DNA of 41,746 bases from Saccharothrix tamanrassetensis (GCF_014203665.1 NZ_JACHJN010000019.1:1-41746), one strand, 5' to 3'; shown: positions 7,739 to 16,362, counted from the stretch's first letter. A program made the numbers and translations. The notes: generated from the letters alone by a model not told the origin.

Positions 7739-8389
7739 TCAGGAATTGCGACCCTGCTTTTCCGCTTCTTCGACGAAGGTGAACATGCGCATACCTGTGG
7801 CCAACGGCTGTGGTTCGCCGTGGAAGCGGTGCACGCCGACACCGAAGCCCGCGTCCGGCTCGGAGACCCACTGGCGGTCGAAGCCACGCTTCTCGAACCA
7901 TTCACAGATCACCGGCACCAGGTCCGGTGCGCCGCGATGGCGGGTCCAGACGACGGTGCCGCCGGTCGCGCACAACTGGACGCAAGCGTCGACGGTCCGT
8001 TCGACGTCCTCGTCGGTGATGTTGCCGAACACCCCGCAGACCAGCACCAGGTCCGCAGGCGTCAGGTCCCGGTAGTGATCGGTGATCGAGGCATCGGCCG
8101 TCACCACCTCCACCCCTTCCAAGCCGGCCGCCCGCGCCGTCGCTTCGGCGACCGCCGTGTTCCGCGCGTCCAACTCCACCAGACGCGCTCGAACGTCATC
8201 CCGCCTGGGATGCCCGGCGAGGACTTCCAGCAGATCGCGCCCCTGGCCCGCGCACAGGCTGATCACCCGCAACGGCCCTGGCGCACCGCCGTCCAACGCG
8301 GCCCGGATCTGCGTCTGAACAGCCCGCAACCGCAGCGCCAGTCCGGAGTCCGGACGGTCGTAGTCGCGGTGCCATCCATGCCAGTCCAC
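7739..8389 (-). CDS. Class I SAM-dependent methyltransferase
   Basis: This 216-residue protein starts at GTG 8387-8389, 10 bp after the stop of the FAD monooxygenase gene, so the two are almost surely one transcript. Residues 41-52 carry the glycine-rich SAM motif I (VISLCAGQGRDL). It is followed by the acidic motif II strand (RARLVELDARN, 68-77), a motif III-like VEVVTADASITD, and LVLVCGVFGNITDEDV as motif IV. The protein is the length of a minimal Rossmann methyltransferase without a substrate domain. The adenine-pocket and product-release strands are present (GGTVVWTRHRGAP). Coupling to a flavin hydroxylase suggests hydroxylation followed by O-methylation of a small aromatic compound or drug. 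That is inference and no substrate is visible. Confidence 0.85.
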   Translation of the reverse strand: MDWHGWHRDYDRPDSGLALRLRAVQTQIRAALDGGAPGPLRVISLCAGQGRDLLEVLAGHPRRDDVRARLVELDARNTAVAEATARAAGLEGVEVVTADASITDHYRDLTPADLVLVCGVFGNITDEDVERTVDACVQLCATGGTVVWTRHRGAPDLVPVICEWFEKRGFDRQWVSEPDAGFGVGVHRFHGEPQPLATGMRMFTFVEEAEKQGRNS

Positions 8390-8399
8390 GGCACGAACT

Positions 8400-9596
8400 C
8401 TACGGCGCCCCGGAGTCCGGCACCCCGGCGTAGTCGGGCAGCTCGACGCCGTTGATCGCGCGGCCGATCAGCTCGGTGAACCATTCGCCGGTGAAGTCGG
8501 GGCTCGGCTCGGCGTCCGGCCCGGGGACGTCGCGGCTGCGGGCGTTGAGCCGGCCGATCTCCTGGTTGGCCTCGACGAACGAGCGCATCCGCTCCTCGTA
8601 GCGGGCGAACCCGGCGTCGGGGTTCCACCCGGCGGCGGCCAGTTCACCGGCCAGCAGGTAGGCGCCGACCAAGGCCAACCCGGTGCCCTGCCCGGACATC
8701 GGCGACGAGCTGAACGCCGCGTCCCCCAGCAGCCCCACCCGTCCGCTCGACCAGCGGTCCATCACCACCTGGGCGACCTGGTCGAGGTAGAAGTCCGGGG
8801 TGTCGTCCAGGTGCGCGAGGATGTCCGGAGCCAGCCAACCCAGGCCCGCCATCCGCTCACGCAGCAGGCGCTTCTGGGCCGCGACGTCACGGTGGTCGAC
8901 GTCGAAGTCGGCCGAGGTGAAGTAGAACATGGCCATCGCCCGGGTGGCGTCCTGGATGGGCCGCAGGAGGGCGGAACGCCCGGACTCCTGATCCTGGTAT
9001 TCGAGCAGCCAGCGGTCCAGTCCGAACTCGTTGGGCACGCTGTAGAAGGCCAGCACGTGCCCGAGGTGGCGGAGGAACCGCTCATGCGGCCCGAAGACCA
9101 TCGCCCGCAGCGCCGAGTGCAGCCCGTCGGCCCCGACCACCAGGTCGAAGCGCCGCCGGTCGCCGCCCGCGAAGACCACGTCGACCCCGTCCGCGTCCTG
9201 GGTGAGCCCGGCGATCCGGTCGCCGAAGATGTACTCGACCCCGTCGCGGGTGTCGTCGTAGAGCACCCGGGACAGGTCCCCGCGCAGGATCTCGATGTCC
9301 GCGATGAACCCGTCGCCACCGTCGTCGTCGGCACGGAAGGTCTCCAGCACCCGCCCGTCCGCGTCCACGGTGTACGCGCCGGCGGTGTCGGTGCACGCCG
9401 CGCGCACCGCCGCGTCCAGCCCCATGCGCCCGATGACGTCCTTGGCCACCCCGCGCGCGTCCACCGCCTGCCCACCGGGACGCAGCTCAGGGGCCCGCTC
9501 CACCACGGTCACCTCGGCCCCCCGCCGACGCAACCAGTGGGCCAGCGCGGGCCCCGCGATGCTCGCCCCCGCCACCAACACCCTGATACCGCTCAC
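8400..9596 (-). CDS. FAD-dependent monooxygenase (PHBH/TetX-like group A)
   Basis: This 398-residue protein starts at GTG 9594-9596, just before the dinucleotide-binding motif (RVLVAGASIAGPALAHWL, then the FAD-ribose glutamate in TVVERAP). The long upstream open frame is not protein-like. A central DG motif reads VVGADGLHSALR, and the second FAD motif is GRVGLLGDAAFSSSPMSGQGTGLAL. These three motifs define single-component flavin hydroxylases such as PHBH, TetX and rifampicin monooxygenase. It uses NAD(P)H and oxygen to hydroxylate an aromatic or polyketide substrate in the cytoplasm. It precedes the SAM methyltransferase by 10 bp. The two could tailor a metabolite or inactivate an incoming compound; no biosynthetic core enzymes are nearby. 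Confidence 0.92.
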   Translation of the reverse strand: MSGIRVLVAGASIAGPALAHWLRRRGAEVTVVERAPELRPGGQAVDARGVAKDVIGRMGLDAAVRAACTDTAGAYTVDADGRVLETFRADDDGGDGFIADIEILRGDLSRVLYDDTRDGVEYIFGDRIAGLTQDADGVDVVFAGGDRRRFDLVVGADGLHSALRAMVFGPHERFLRHLGHVLAFYSVPNEFGLDRWLLEYQDQESGRSALLRPIQDATRAMAMFYFTSADFDVDHRDVAAQKRLLRERMAGLGWLAPDILAHLDDTPDFYLDQVAQVVMDRWSSGRVGLLGDAAFSSSPMSGQGTGLALVGAYLLAGELAAAGWNPDAGFARYEERMRSFVEANQEIGRLNARSRDVPGPDAEPSPDFTGEWFTELIGRAINGVELPDYAGVPDSGAP

Positions 9597-10105
9597 TGCG
9601 TCCCCCTGCTCACCCGTCCGGATTCCGGTCCGGATCCTACGGTGACCCACGGCCCCGGCCGGCGAGTTACCGGCGATTCCGGCTCGCCGTCGGCCAACGG
9701 CCCGCAGTCCGGCACCTCGGCGGGGCTCGTGCTGCAACGGCTGTCCAGCAGTATGCCGATCGGTGACGGCGCAACGCTCGGGTGAAGCTCGTCCGAGTCC
9801 CTCCCCGGGCCGTCCGCAACGGTCCGTGCTTGGTCGTAACGCCGAACGGCTGCCTCCCGAGATACCCGGTGGCCACCCGGCATCGGAGCGGTCAGGAACG
9901 AGTGCGCCAGCCGGAGGTCGGGTGACACCGGGGGATCGGGCGGCGGTGATCGTGGCCATCGCGGCCCTCTTGGCGGCCACCCTGGCGGTGCCGGCCCGAG
10001 CGCCGCGCCGGAAAGCCGTACTTCCCGCGTCCAGACCAACACGCAGAACATCTGTCTGTGCCGACGTTCGTGGGTCGGCTATCGGGCGTGACCTGGGCGC
10101 TGGCT
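9597..10105. other. Intergenic stretch, no gene supported
   Basis: These 509 bp separate the monooxygenase start from the end of the MerR gene (both minus). A plus-strand frame near 9920-10150 contains one hydrophobic run (VIVAIAALLAATLAV), but it lacks a ribosome site and recognisable sequence and runs into the MerR gene antisense. I treat the stretch as non-coding or decayed. It should contain the promoter of the monooxygenase/methyltransferase pair. Confidence 0.5.
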
Positions 10106-10843
10106 TCAGCTGTTGTGCTCGGCGGTTCGGCGCTGCTCGGCGCGGTGGGTGAGCACAGCGACGATGCGTTGCCACGCCGGTGACGCCTCGGAGATCCGGG
10201 AAATGACCAGTTTCAGGTACCCGGACCGGCCGCTGTCCCGCTCATGGCTGATCTCCCAGGCGTCCAGGTCGTCGATGAGCCGGTCCAGTCGCGGATCGTG
10301 CGGATCCCAGTCGACCGCTCGATCACAGGCGAGGTACAGGCGCGTCGTCCCGGGGTCGTCGAAGGCGGCGTTCTTATCCCGTATCCGCTGCGGCACGGCG
10401 TGCGGGTCCAGTGCCCGCATCAGGATCCACGCGTCGCGTTCGAGCCGTACCCTCCGTTCGCCGATCCCGAGATCGCGCATCCGGTTCAGGATGGCGACCA
10501 CCTCGGGGGGCAGGACGAGCCGTTCGCCGCCGGCCAGTTCGGCGATCCGGCGGCGGTACTCGGTGAGCTGGTCGATCCTGCGCTGCAGTTCGACGTCGAT
10601 GTCGGTGATGGCCGCGGCGAACTCGGTCGGCTGTGCGTGCAGCAGCGCGTCGATTCGGGCCAGCGGAACACCGGCATCGGCGAGGGTCCTGATCCGGATG
10701 AGGTCCACCGCCGCCTGCGCGCTGTAGCTGCGGTAGCCGGAGGCGTCGCGATCGGGCTCGGGCAACAGGCCGACGTGGTGGTAGTGGCGGACGGTACGTA
10801 CGGTCACGCCGGCGGTCGCCGCGAGCTGGCTGATCGTGAGCAC
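10106..10843 (-). CDS. MerR-family transcriptional regulator
   Basis: The call is a 245-residue protein starting at GTG 10841-10843 (VLTISQLAATAGVTV), close behind AGGAGG; an earlier GTG at 10867 adds eight residues. Residues 3-70 are a typical MerR winged helix: ISQLAATAGVTVRTVRHYHHVGLLPEP, RDASGYRSYS, then IRIRTLADAGVPLARIDALL. A dimerisation coiled coil follows (IDVELQRRIDQLTEYRRRI). The rest (~115-245) is a helical ligand-binding domain without the metal-binding cysteines, so it should sense an organic molecule rather than a metal. It lies ~40 bp after the alpha/beta hydrolase in the same direction. With the MerR-type dyad at 11811-11835, this suggests an autoregulated operon in which the hydrolase handles the compound sensed. 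Confidence 0.9.
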   Translation of the reverse strand: MLTISQLAATAGVTVRTVRHYHHVGLLPEPDRDASGYRSYSAQAAVDLIRIRTLADAGVPLARIDALLHAQPTEFAAAITDIDVELQRRIDQLTEYRRRIAELAGGERLVLPPEVVAILNRMRDLGIGERRVRLERDAWILMRALDPHAVPQRIRDKNAAFDDPGTTRLYLACDRAVDWDPHDPRLDRLIDDLDAWEISHERDSGRSGYLKLVISRISEASPAWQRIVAVLTHRAEQRRTAEHNS

Positions 10844-10882
10844 TGTCCTCCTCGGACTTCGGGGCACGTGATCGTGCCGACT

Positions 10883-11797
10883 CTAAACGCGAGCCGCCCG
10901 GTTGACGACGTCGCGGATCGCCTGGACCACGGCATCGGGGCGGTCGAAGCACAGGCGGTGGTGGAGGGTGTCGCGGAGGATGCGTTGTTCCCCGTGCGAG
11001 ACCGCGCTCACCAGGGCCGCGTCCAGCCTCCTCCTGCCCTCGTGCACCTCCTGCAACGTCCGCTCCGACGTCAGCGACTGCTGGGCGGGATCGACACCCA
11101 ACACGGTGAGTGCGACCACCGGGACGTCGGGGATGTCCGGTCCGGCCAGCAGTTCGGTGGCGAGTTCGGCCAACGTGCCGCGCTCGGCGATGCCGACGTG
11201 GATCCATTCGTCGCGATCATGGGCGTCGATCAGCGGTTGCCGCACGTGCTCCGGGTAGTCCACGAGCAACTCGCCGCGCATCTCGCGCAGGGCCAGGCGC
11301 ATCCGTTCGAGCTGCTCCAGATCAGGTGCCATCTGCTCGCTCGCGACGAGGTGCATCGCGGGCGGCAGGAACGTGTCCCAGTCGCGGTGCAGGGCGTCCA
11401 ACCAGACCAGTCCGGCAACGTCCTGGGGGTACAGCTGCGCGAACCGATGCGCGTAGAAGCCGCCGAGGGAGTGCGGTGCGAGAACGTATGGGGCGGCGAT
11501 GTTCTGCGCGTGCAGCAACTCGTGCAGTTCCACGGCGACCGCGGCGGCGGTGCGCGGCAGCGGAAGGGGGTCGCTGTATCCGGTGCCGCCGCGGTCGTAC
11601 ACCACGGCGGTGGTGAACTGCGAAACCTGTTGCTGGACACCGAAGTAGTCCAGACCGACCGCGCTCGCGCCCGGCAGGAACACGACGGCCGGTCCGCCGC
11701 TGCCCGACCGGTGCACGAAGATGCCGCGGCCGCCGACCTCCTGGAACCCGCCGACCGGAGGAGCAGGCCGGGCTGCGGAAGTGGTGTCGTTCGTCAT
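10883..11797 (-). CDS. Alpha/beta hydrolase
   Basis: This 304-residue protein starts at ATG 11797 (MTNDTTSAARP). It has the alpha/beta-hydrolase order: an oxyanion strand (PAVVFLPGASAVG), YDRGGTGYSDP, the nucleophile elbow as APHSLGGFYA (Pro replaces the first glycine of G-x-S-x-G), a later acid region (VVALTVLGVD) and a C-terminal histidine helix (VSHGEQRILRDTLHHRL). No signal peptide is present, so it is cytoplasmic. It resembles esterases and haloperoxidase-like hydrolases; the substrate is unknown. It leads the operon with the MerR gene and sits behind the MerR-type operator. Induction by a small ligand that it may hydrolyse is the simplest reading, though this is inferred. Confidence 0.88.
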   Translation of the reverse strand: MTNDTTSAARPAPPVGGFQEVGGRGIFVHRSGSGGPAVVFLPGASAVGLDYFGVQQQVSQFTTAVVYDRGGTGYSDPLPLPRTAAAVAVELHELLHAQNIAAPYVLAPHSLGGFYAHRFAQLYPQDVAGLVWLDALHRDWDTFLPPAMHLVASEQMAPDLEQLERMRLALREMRGELLVDYPEHVRQPLIDAHDRDEWIHVGIAERGTLAELATELLAGPDIPDVPVVALTVLGVDPAQQSLTSERTLQEVHEGRRRLDAALVSAVSHGEQRILRDTLHHRLCFDRPDAVVQAIRDVVNRAARV

Positions 11798-11810
11798 GCG
11801 ACCAGGCTCC

Positions 11811-11835
11811 AACCCTGACGCAGGGTCAGGGTCAA
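11811..11835 (-). promoter_or_regulatory. MerR-type operator/promoter of the hydrolase-MerR operon
   Basis: On the minus strand, TTGACC (the -35 like hexamer, 11830-11835) is followed by a dyad of 7-bp arms CCCTGAC/GTCAGGG around a 5-bp centre (11813-11831). A weak -10 like GAGCCT lies about 20 bp after the -35. A dyad inside an overlong 19-20 bp spacer is the hallmark of MerR-activated promoters. The dyad starts 16 bp before the hydrolase ATG. Confidence 0.7.
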
Positions 11836-11924
11836 CCCCCTACCACCGCAGCACCCGAGATCGTGCAGCCGTCCGACGCGCTGCCGTGCTGCCGTGCGCC
11901 TGACTGGAAGCTCATCGCGACACA

Positions 11925-11985
11925 CGCTCATGCCGCTGACCGGGCACTCAGTGGACGCACTCTTCTGCCGAGTTGAGTGCGCGGG
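11925..11985. repeat. Dispersed intergenic repeat, copy A
   Basis: The stretch begins CGCTCATGCCGCTGACCG and contains CTTCTGCCGAGTTGAGTGCG. A second, diverged copy occurs at 18231-18290 (CGCTCATGCCGCAGACCG, then CTTCTGCTGATGAGCG). Both contain internal inverted pieces (GCACTCA with TGAGTGC in copy A) and both lie just outside genes. This looks like a REP-type or small structured element family rather than chance; only two copies are visible. Confidence 0.45.
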
Positions 11986-12083
11986 CGATGCTTGGACCCG
12001 CACCCGAGTTCACGAAGTGGTGTTGGCCGGCCTGCCCCCTGCTGCTTGCCCGACGCTACGGGTGGTGGTGGGAGCCGGGTGGG

Positions 12084-12890
12084 TCACGCCGTCTCGGCTA
12101 GCTCGCGCCACTGATGCCAGGTGGCGAGCCGCTGCTGGTACACGCTCTCGGTGATCGGGTACGGGTAGCTGCCGAGGAACAGTCGCAGTGGCGGTTCCGG
12201 CAGGTCGACCAGGCTGAGGACGACCTCCGCGGTGACCGACGGGTCGCGCGGCGCGCGGGCGGTGGCGCCGGCCCGGCGGGCCTGCCGGATCGGCTCGTAG
12301 GCGGCGATCGGTGCGGTGTGCGCCGCCGACGCCCCGGCCCAGTCGGTGCCGTACGGTCCTGGTTCGAGGATCGTCGTCTTGATACCGAGCGGGCCGACCT
12401 CCTGGGCCAGGGCCTCGCTCATCCCTTCAAGGGCCCACTTGGAGGCGTTGTAGAGGCCCAGCGTCGGGAAGGCGGCGATGCCGCCGATGCTGGAGACCTG
12501 GACAAGGTGCCCGCTACCCTGCGTCCGCATGATCGGCAGAGCGGCTTGGGTCACCCAGAGCGGGCCGAACAGGTTGGTCTCGATCTGGGCTCGGGCCTGC
12601 TCCTCGGTAGTCTCCTCGATCATGCCGAACAGGCCGTAGCCGGCGTTGTTGACGACCACGTCCAGGCCGTCGAAGGCTTCCGCGGCGCGGTCCACCGCGG
12701 CGAAAACCTGAACCCGGTCGGTCACGTCGAGCGCGATCGGCAGGAGGCGGTCGCCGTAGGTCTCGGCCAGGTCCTGGAGCGTTTCGGGCTGACGTGCCGT
12801 CGCGGCGACCCGGTCACCGCGCTTGAGTGCCGCCGTTGCCCAGGTGCGTCCGAAGCCGCGTGACGCCCCGGTGATGAACCATGTCTTCAT
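12084..12890 (-). CDS. Short-chain dehydrogenase/reductase
   Basis: This 268-residue protein starts at ATG 12890 (MKTWFITGAS); another ATG four codons earlier (12902) is possible. It is a classical SDR: cofactor motif TGASRGFG (7-14), NNAG (81-84), catalytic Ser in QVSSIGG (131-137), Tyr147 and Lys151 in YNASK, and PGPYGT after the active site. An Arg follows the first glycine-rich loop and TARQPETL follows the second strand, which suggests NADP(H) preference. Length fits the ~260-residue oxidoreductases often labelled as retinol/ketoreductase-like. It is divergent from the XRE regulator across 66 bp, a common arrangement in actinomycetes in which the regulator controls the SDR. The substrate is unknown. 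Confidence 0.92.
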   Translation of the reverse strand: MKTWFITGASRGFGRTWATAALKRGDRVAATARQPETLQDLAETYGDRLLPIALDVTDRVQVFAAVDRAAEAFDGLDVVVNNAGYGLFGMIEETTEEQARAQIETNLFGPLWVTQAALPIMRTQGSGHLVQVSSIGGIAAFPTLGLYNASKWALEGMSEALAQEVGPLGIKTTILEPGPYGTDWAGASAAHTAPIAAYEPIRQARRAGATARAPRDPSVTAEVVLSLVDLPEPPLRLFLGSYPYPITESVYQQRLATWHQWRELAETA

Positions 12891-12956
12891 GGCCTCGACC
12901 ATGCCCCGGCGCAGCATCGCCGGCCAGCACCCTGGCAGGGATACCCTCGACGAACG

Positions 12957-13790
12957 ATGACACGCGACAATCTTCTCGGAGAGTTCCTTCAGGCGCGCCG
13001 GGCCCGCCTGCGGCCGCGTGAGGTAGGGCTTGTGTCCCACGGTCGGCGCCGAGTCACCGGACTCCGCCGTGACGAGCTCGCGAGGCTCGCCGGCGTCTCC
13101 GTCCAGTACCTGACAAGGCTGGAGCAGGGCGTCGACCGGCACCCGTCCCCACAGGTCGTGGACGCGTTGACGACGGCGCTGCGCCTCGACCTCGACGCCG
13201 CGAGGCACCTGCGCGCCCTGGCCGCCCCGCCAACGGAACCACTCAAGCCCAGCGAGTTCCGCGTCGAGGTGCAGCACCTACTCGACTCGTGGGGCGGCAC
13301 CCCGGCGTACGTCCGCGACCGCCGTTTCGATGTGCTGACGGCCAACAAGGCAGCCATGGTGCTCTCCCCGATGTACCACCCCGGGCACAACCTGGTCCGC
13401 GATGTATTCCTCGACCCCGCCGCACGCAGCTTGTTCCCGGATTGGCCGGACATCGCCGAACAGACAGTCGCGGCCTTGCGGGCGACGGCCGATCCACGCG
13501 ACCCACGGACCGCCACCCTCGTGGCCGAGTTGCAGGAGCACGACGAATTCCGCTCGTTGTGGGCCGGATACGACGTACGCCCGTCACGCAACGAGACCAA
13601 GCGGTTCGATCACCCCGACGCCGGCCACCTCACCCTGCGCCGTCAGACCCTCACCGTCGCCGGAGCCGAGGACCAGGTGATCATCGTCTACCAGCCGGAG
13701 CCCGGCAGCGCTTCGGCCGACGCGCTGGCAGGGCTTCTCCAGCCCGGGACTGCTGCGTCCCACGCACCCACGCGGCGATGCCGCGACTGA
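12957..13790 (+). CDS. XRE-family regulator with MmyB-like ligand-binding domain
   Basis: This 277-residue protein starts at ATG 12957. Residues ~5-85 hold the helix-turn-helix in the form typical of the MmyB group (LGEFLQARRARLRP, GLRRDELARLAGVSVQYLTRLEQG, HPSPQVVDALTTALRL). Residues ~100-265 are the PAS-like MmyB domain (HLLDSWGGTPAYVRDRRFDVLTANKAA, then HDEFRSLWAGYDVRP, and LTLRRQTLTVAG), which in Mycobacterium and Streptomyces relatives can bind a fatty-acid-like ligand. No ribosome site is evident and a TACCCT hexamer lies at 12942-12947, so the mRNA may be leaderless or nearly so. It is divergent from the SDR gene it probably represses. Confidence 0.93.
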   Translation: MTRDNLLGEFLQARRARLRPREVGLVSHGRRRVTGLRRDELARLAGVSVQYLTRLEQGVDRHPSPQVVDALTTALRLDLDAARHLRALAAPPTEPLKPSEFRVEVQHLLDSWGGTPAYVRDRRFDVLTANKAAMVLSPMYHPGHNLVRDVFLDPAARSLFPDWPDIAEQTVAALRATADPRDPRTATLVAELQEHDEFRSLWAGYDVRPSRNETKRFDHPDAGHLTLRRQTLTVAGAEDQVIIVYQPEPGSASADALAGLLQPGTAASHAPTRRCRD

Positions 13791-13872
13791 TTGAATGCCG
13801 CGCCGGGCTATCCTCATCTGCCGCGGTTGGCATGGTGCTGGTGGTGTCGTCGTGGGGCGACCGTGACGGGTT

Positions 13873-14600
13873 ATGGACCTGTCGAACCTTGGCGATGTCG
13901 TGCTGCGCCTTGCCGCCTCGGCCTACCTGGGCCGCTACACCGGACCTCCCGGACCCACACCGAGTCCGACCTGCGCCTGTTCCTCGCCTGGTGTGCCGAG
14001 CGCGAACTGGCCCCGCTGGGGTCGGGGCGGGCGCAGGTGAAGCTGTACGTGCGGTGGATGCAGGAAGTCCGCCGGTTCAAGCCCTCCACCGTGTCCCGCC
14101 GCATGGCCGTGGTTTCCGGCTTCTACCGCACCTGCGCCATCGCCTCCGTACTCGACCATTCACCCGCCGACTTCGCGCTGGTGGCGATGCTCGGCCTGCT
14201 CGGGCTGCGGGTGTCCGAGGCCGGACGCGGCGACGTGCAGGACCTCGGCGAGGAACACGGACACCGCGTACTCCTGGTCCACGGCAAAGGCGGTAAGGAA
14301 ACCCTCGTCCCGCTGCCACCCGCAGTAGGACGGGCCATCGAACGCGCCGTCGACGACAGGACGACCGGGCCGATCCTGCTCAACCGGCGAGCACGACGGA
14401 TGGACCGACACTGCGCCACCAGTCGCCTCCACCACCTCGCCAAGACCGCGGTAGTGCGGCTGCCGGAACTGCATCCGCACCTGGTGCGACACACCTGCGT
14501 CACCACCATGCTCGACGCCGGAGTCGACCTCCGCGACGTCCAGATCGCCGCACGCCACGCCGACCCCCGAACCACCAGGCCGCGCACCAAGCGCTCTGTT
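13873..14600 (+). pseudogene. Tyrosine recombinase (phage integrase family) pseudogene
   Basis: The N-terminus starts in one frame at ATG 13873 (MDLSNLGDVVLRL, AYLGRYTG). Near 13950 the homologous sequence moves to another frame (HTESDLRLFLAWC, then VKLYVRWMQEV and STVSRRMAVVSGFYR). After LDHSPAD the linker that normally precedes the catalytic core is missing and the text jumps to FALVAMLGLLGLRVSEA, an in-frame deletion near 14165. The core keeps an Arg in GLRVSEA, the H-x-x-R of HPHLVRHT and the His of AARHADPRTT. The end diverges straight after that, so the catalytic tyrosine segment is absent. Frameshift, deletion and loss of the nucleophile make it inactive: an old integrative element remnant. 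Confidence 0.85.
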
Positions 14601-14615
14601 GGTCGCACTGCGTTC

Positions 14616-14633
14616 TCCGCGCCGCGGCGCGGA
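14616..14633 (-). terminator. Palindromic GC-rich hairpin downstream of the TAP-like hydrolase
   Basis: An 18-bp perfect palindrome (TCCGCGCCG/CGGCGCGGA) can form a 7-bp stem with a CGCG loop. It lies 15 bp beyond the stop of the minus-strand hydrolase gene. It is bracketed by 9-bp inverted copies GCGCTCTGT (14591-14599) and ACAGAGCGC (14651-14659), the latter overlapping the hydrolase stop codon, so a larger stem is also possible. Confidence 0.45.
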
Positions 14634-14648
14634 AGACCGGCAAGTGGG

Positions 14649-16202
14649 TCACAGAGCGCAGCGGGCGCCTTCCGGCGGTGTCTTCAGATCGACCAGGTAG
14701 CCGAGCACGAGGTCGTTGGTGCAGGCGTTTTCACCGATCAGTGAGACGCCGTGCTGCGCGCCGTCCACGGTCAGCAGGCTGCCGCCGAGCGCTTCGGCCA
14801 GGTCGACCCCCGCCTGGTACGGAGTGGCGACATCCCCGGTGGTCGACACCGTCAGCGTCGGAGGCAGGCCGGCGACGTCGTCGGCGAGCCAGGGGCGGGT
14901 CCTGGACGGCGGCTTCGGCCATGCCGCGCACAGGTGGTGGGTCTGCTGCACCGGCCTGCCGTCGTCCGTGAACGGCGCCGCTTCGCGGATCCGGCGGTTC
15001 GCCTCGGTCTGCTCGGCCGGTGTGCGGCGGGGCAAGTCCATGCACCGGGTCGCGAGGTAGCTGTCGCCGGTACCGTCGTAGGTGCCGTCCGGTTGGCGGC
15101 CTGCCAACTGGTCACGCAGCGCGAGCAGGGTGTCGCCCCGGCCCGCGGCCAGCTCGGTGAGCCCGTCGACGAGTCGGGGAACCAGAGCCTCGGCGCGCAT
15201 CCCGGCCAGCACAGCGAGGACGGCGTCGTTGTAGCCGAGGCCGCGGCCGTCGGTGGTCGGCGCGGGCCGGTCGATCAATGGCCGTGTCAACGCCTGGAAC
15301 CTCTCGGTCGCGCGAGCCGGATCGGTCCCCAGTGGACAGTCCGCGGCCTGTGCGCATTCCTCGGCCAGTCGGTCGAAGCCCTTCTGGCTTGCCGCGGCCT
15401 GTGCGGTGTGCAGCTCGTCGCGGGTTGTGCCGGGGGCAACCGCACCGTCGAGGACCAGTGCCCGCACGTTCTCCGGGAACGTCTCCGCGTAGACCCCGCC
15501 CAGCTCGGTCCCGTAGCTGAAGCCGAGGTAGGTCAGCCTCTCGTCGCCGACGGCGGCTCGCAGCACGTCCATGTCCCGCGCGGTCTCCCGGGTGCTGACA
15601 CTGGTGAGCGCGTCCTCGCCGCCCGCGCTCTCCGCGCACCGCTGCATGATTTCCCTGGCATGCTTCTCGCTGGTGGCGCTGTCGAGGTCCATCGGGTTGT
15701 CGATGCCCGCGGCGCGCGCTTCGTCGTCGGCATCGGAGAAGCAGTCCAACTGAGGCCACGAAGCGCCAACACCGCGGGGGTCGAACCCGATGATGTCGAA
15801 CCGCTGCCCGAGCGCTCCTTCGGTCCACAGTGGCTTCGAGGCCATGGTGGCGACGAAGTTCATCCCCGAGCCGCCGGGGCCACCCGGATTGACCAGCAGC
15901 GACCCGATCTTCTCGCCACTGGCGGGGATCCGCAGCAAGGCGACCTCACCGCGAGCCCCGCCTGGGTTGTCGTAGTCCACGGGGACCTGCACCCGCGCGC
16001 AGTCCAGGCGCTCGTTCGCGAACAGCTTCTCGTTGACGGGCGTCGTCGCGAAAGGACCGCACGGTTCGAACTTCACCTGCTGGTTGTGGAATTCGGTCAG
16101 GTCCGGTGGCGGCGCGCCGGGTGGGGGCGGTGTCGTGCAGGCGCCCGCGAGGGTCAGTGACGCGGCTCCCACGACGAGCAGTCTTGAGCGCGTACGGAAC
16201 AC
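14649..16202 (-). CDS. Secreted TAP-like alpha/beta hydrolase (tripeptidyl aminopeptidase, SlpD/SlpE type), copy 1
   Basis: This 517-residue protein starts at GTG 16200-16202 with AAGGAG five nt upstream. The signal region (FRTRSRLLVVGAASLTLAGAC) ends at Cys22, possibly a lipobox although Ala sits at -3. Features of the TAP/S33 family follow: DCARVQVPVDYDNP (68-80), LLVNPGGPGGSG with the oxyanion loop (102-113), FDIIGFDPRGVG, the nucleophile elbow GFSYG with Ser229, and near the end TTGDVATPY (acid) and DGAQHGVS (histidine) in the TAP C-terminal domain. Extra cysteines around residues 48, 68 and 154 fit disulfides outside the cell. It removes short peptides from N-termini. It is divergent from a two-component system, which probably controls it. 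A related lipoprotein lies at 34738. Confidence 0.92.
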   Translation of the reverse strand: MFRTRSRLLVVGAASLTLAGACTTPPPPGAPPPDLTEFHNQQVKFEPCGPFATTPVNEKLFANERLDCARVQVPVDYDNPGGARGEVALLRIPASGEKIGSLLVNPGGPGGSGMNFVATMASKPLWTEGALGQRFDIIGFDPRGVGASWPQLDCFSDADDEARAAGIDNPMDLDSATSEKHAREIMQRCAESAGGEDALTSVSTRETARDMDVLRAAVGDERLTYLGFSYGTELGGVYAETFPENVRALVLDGAVAPGTTRDELHTAQAAASQKGFDRLAEECAQAADCPLGTDPARATERFQALTRPLIDRPAPTTDGRGLGYNDAVLAVLAGMRAEALVPRLVDGLTELAAGRGDTLLALRDQLAGRQPDGTYDGTGDSYLATRCMDLPRRTPAEQTEANRRIREAAPFTDDGRPVQQTHHLCAAWPKPPSRTRPWLADDVAGLPPTLTVSTTGDVATPYQAGVDLAEALGGSLLTVDGAQHGVSLIGENACTNDLVLGYLVDLKTPPEGARCAL

Positions 16203-16362
16203 AGCGACTCCTTGGTAGCGGTGCAATTGCCGCATCGACGCTAGAACCGCCGGTCGCGCCGGCGGATCCGTCGCCGGGCTCGGACCGCCCGACCGAAGTC
16301 GGAACCGCACCTCCGTCTTTGGTGGGAGGTGGCGGGGCGGTGGTCTGTCTAGGCTCAACACT

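Noticed and set aside
7739..9596. Core of an antibiotic biosynthetic cluster
   Set aside because: A monooxygenase and a methyltransferase alone, without synthase genes nearby, do not support a cluster call despite the SARP gene at the left edge.
9763..10152. Plus-strand frame with one hydrophobic helix
   Set aside because: No ribosome site, no family, and it overlaps the MerR gene on the other strand.
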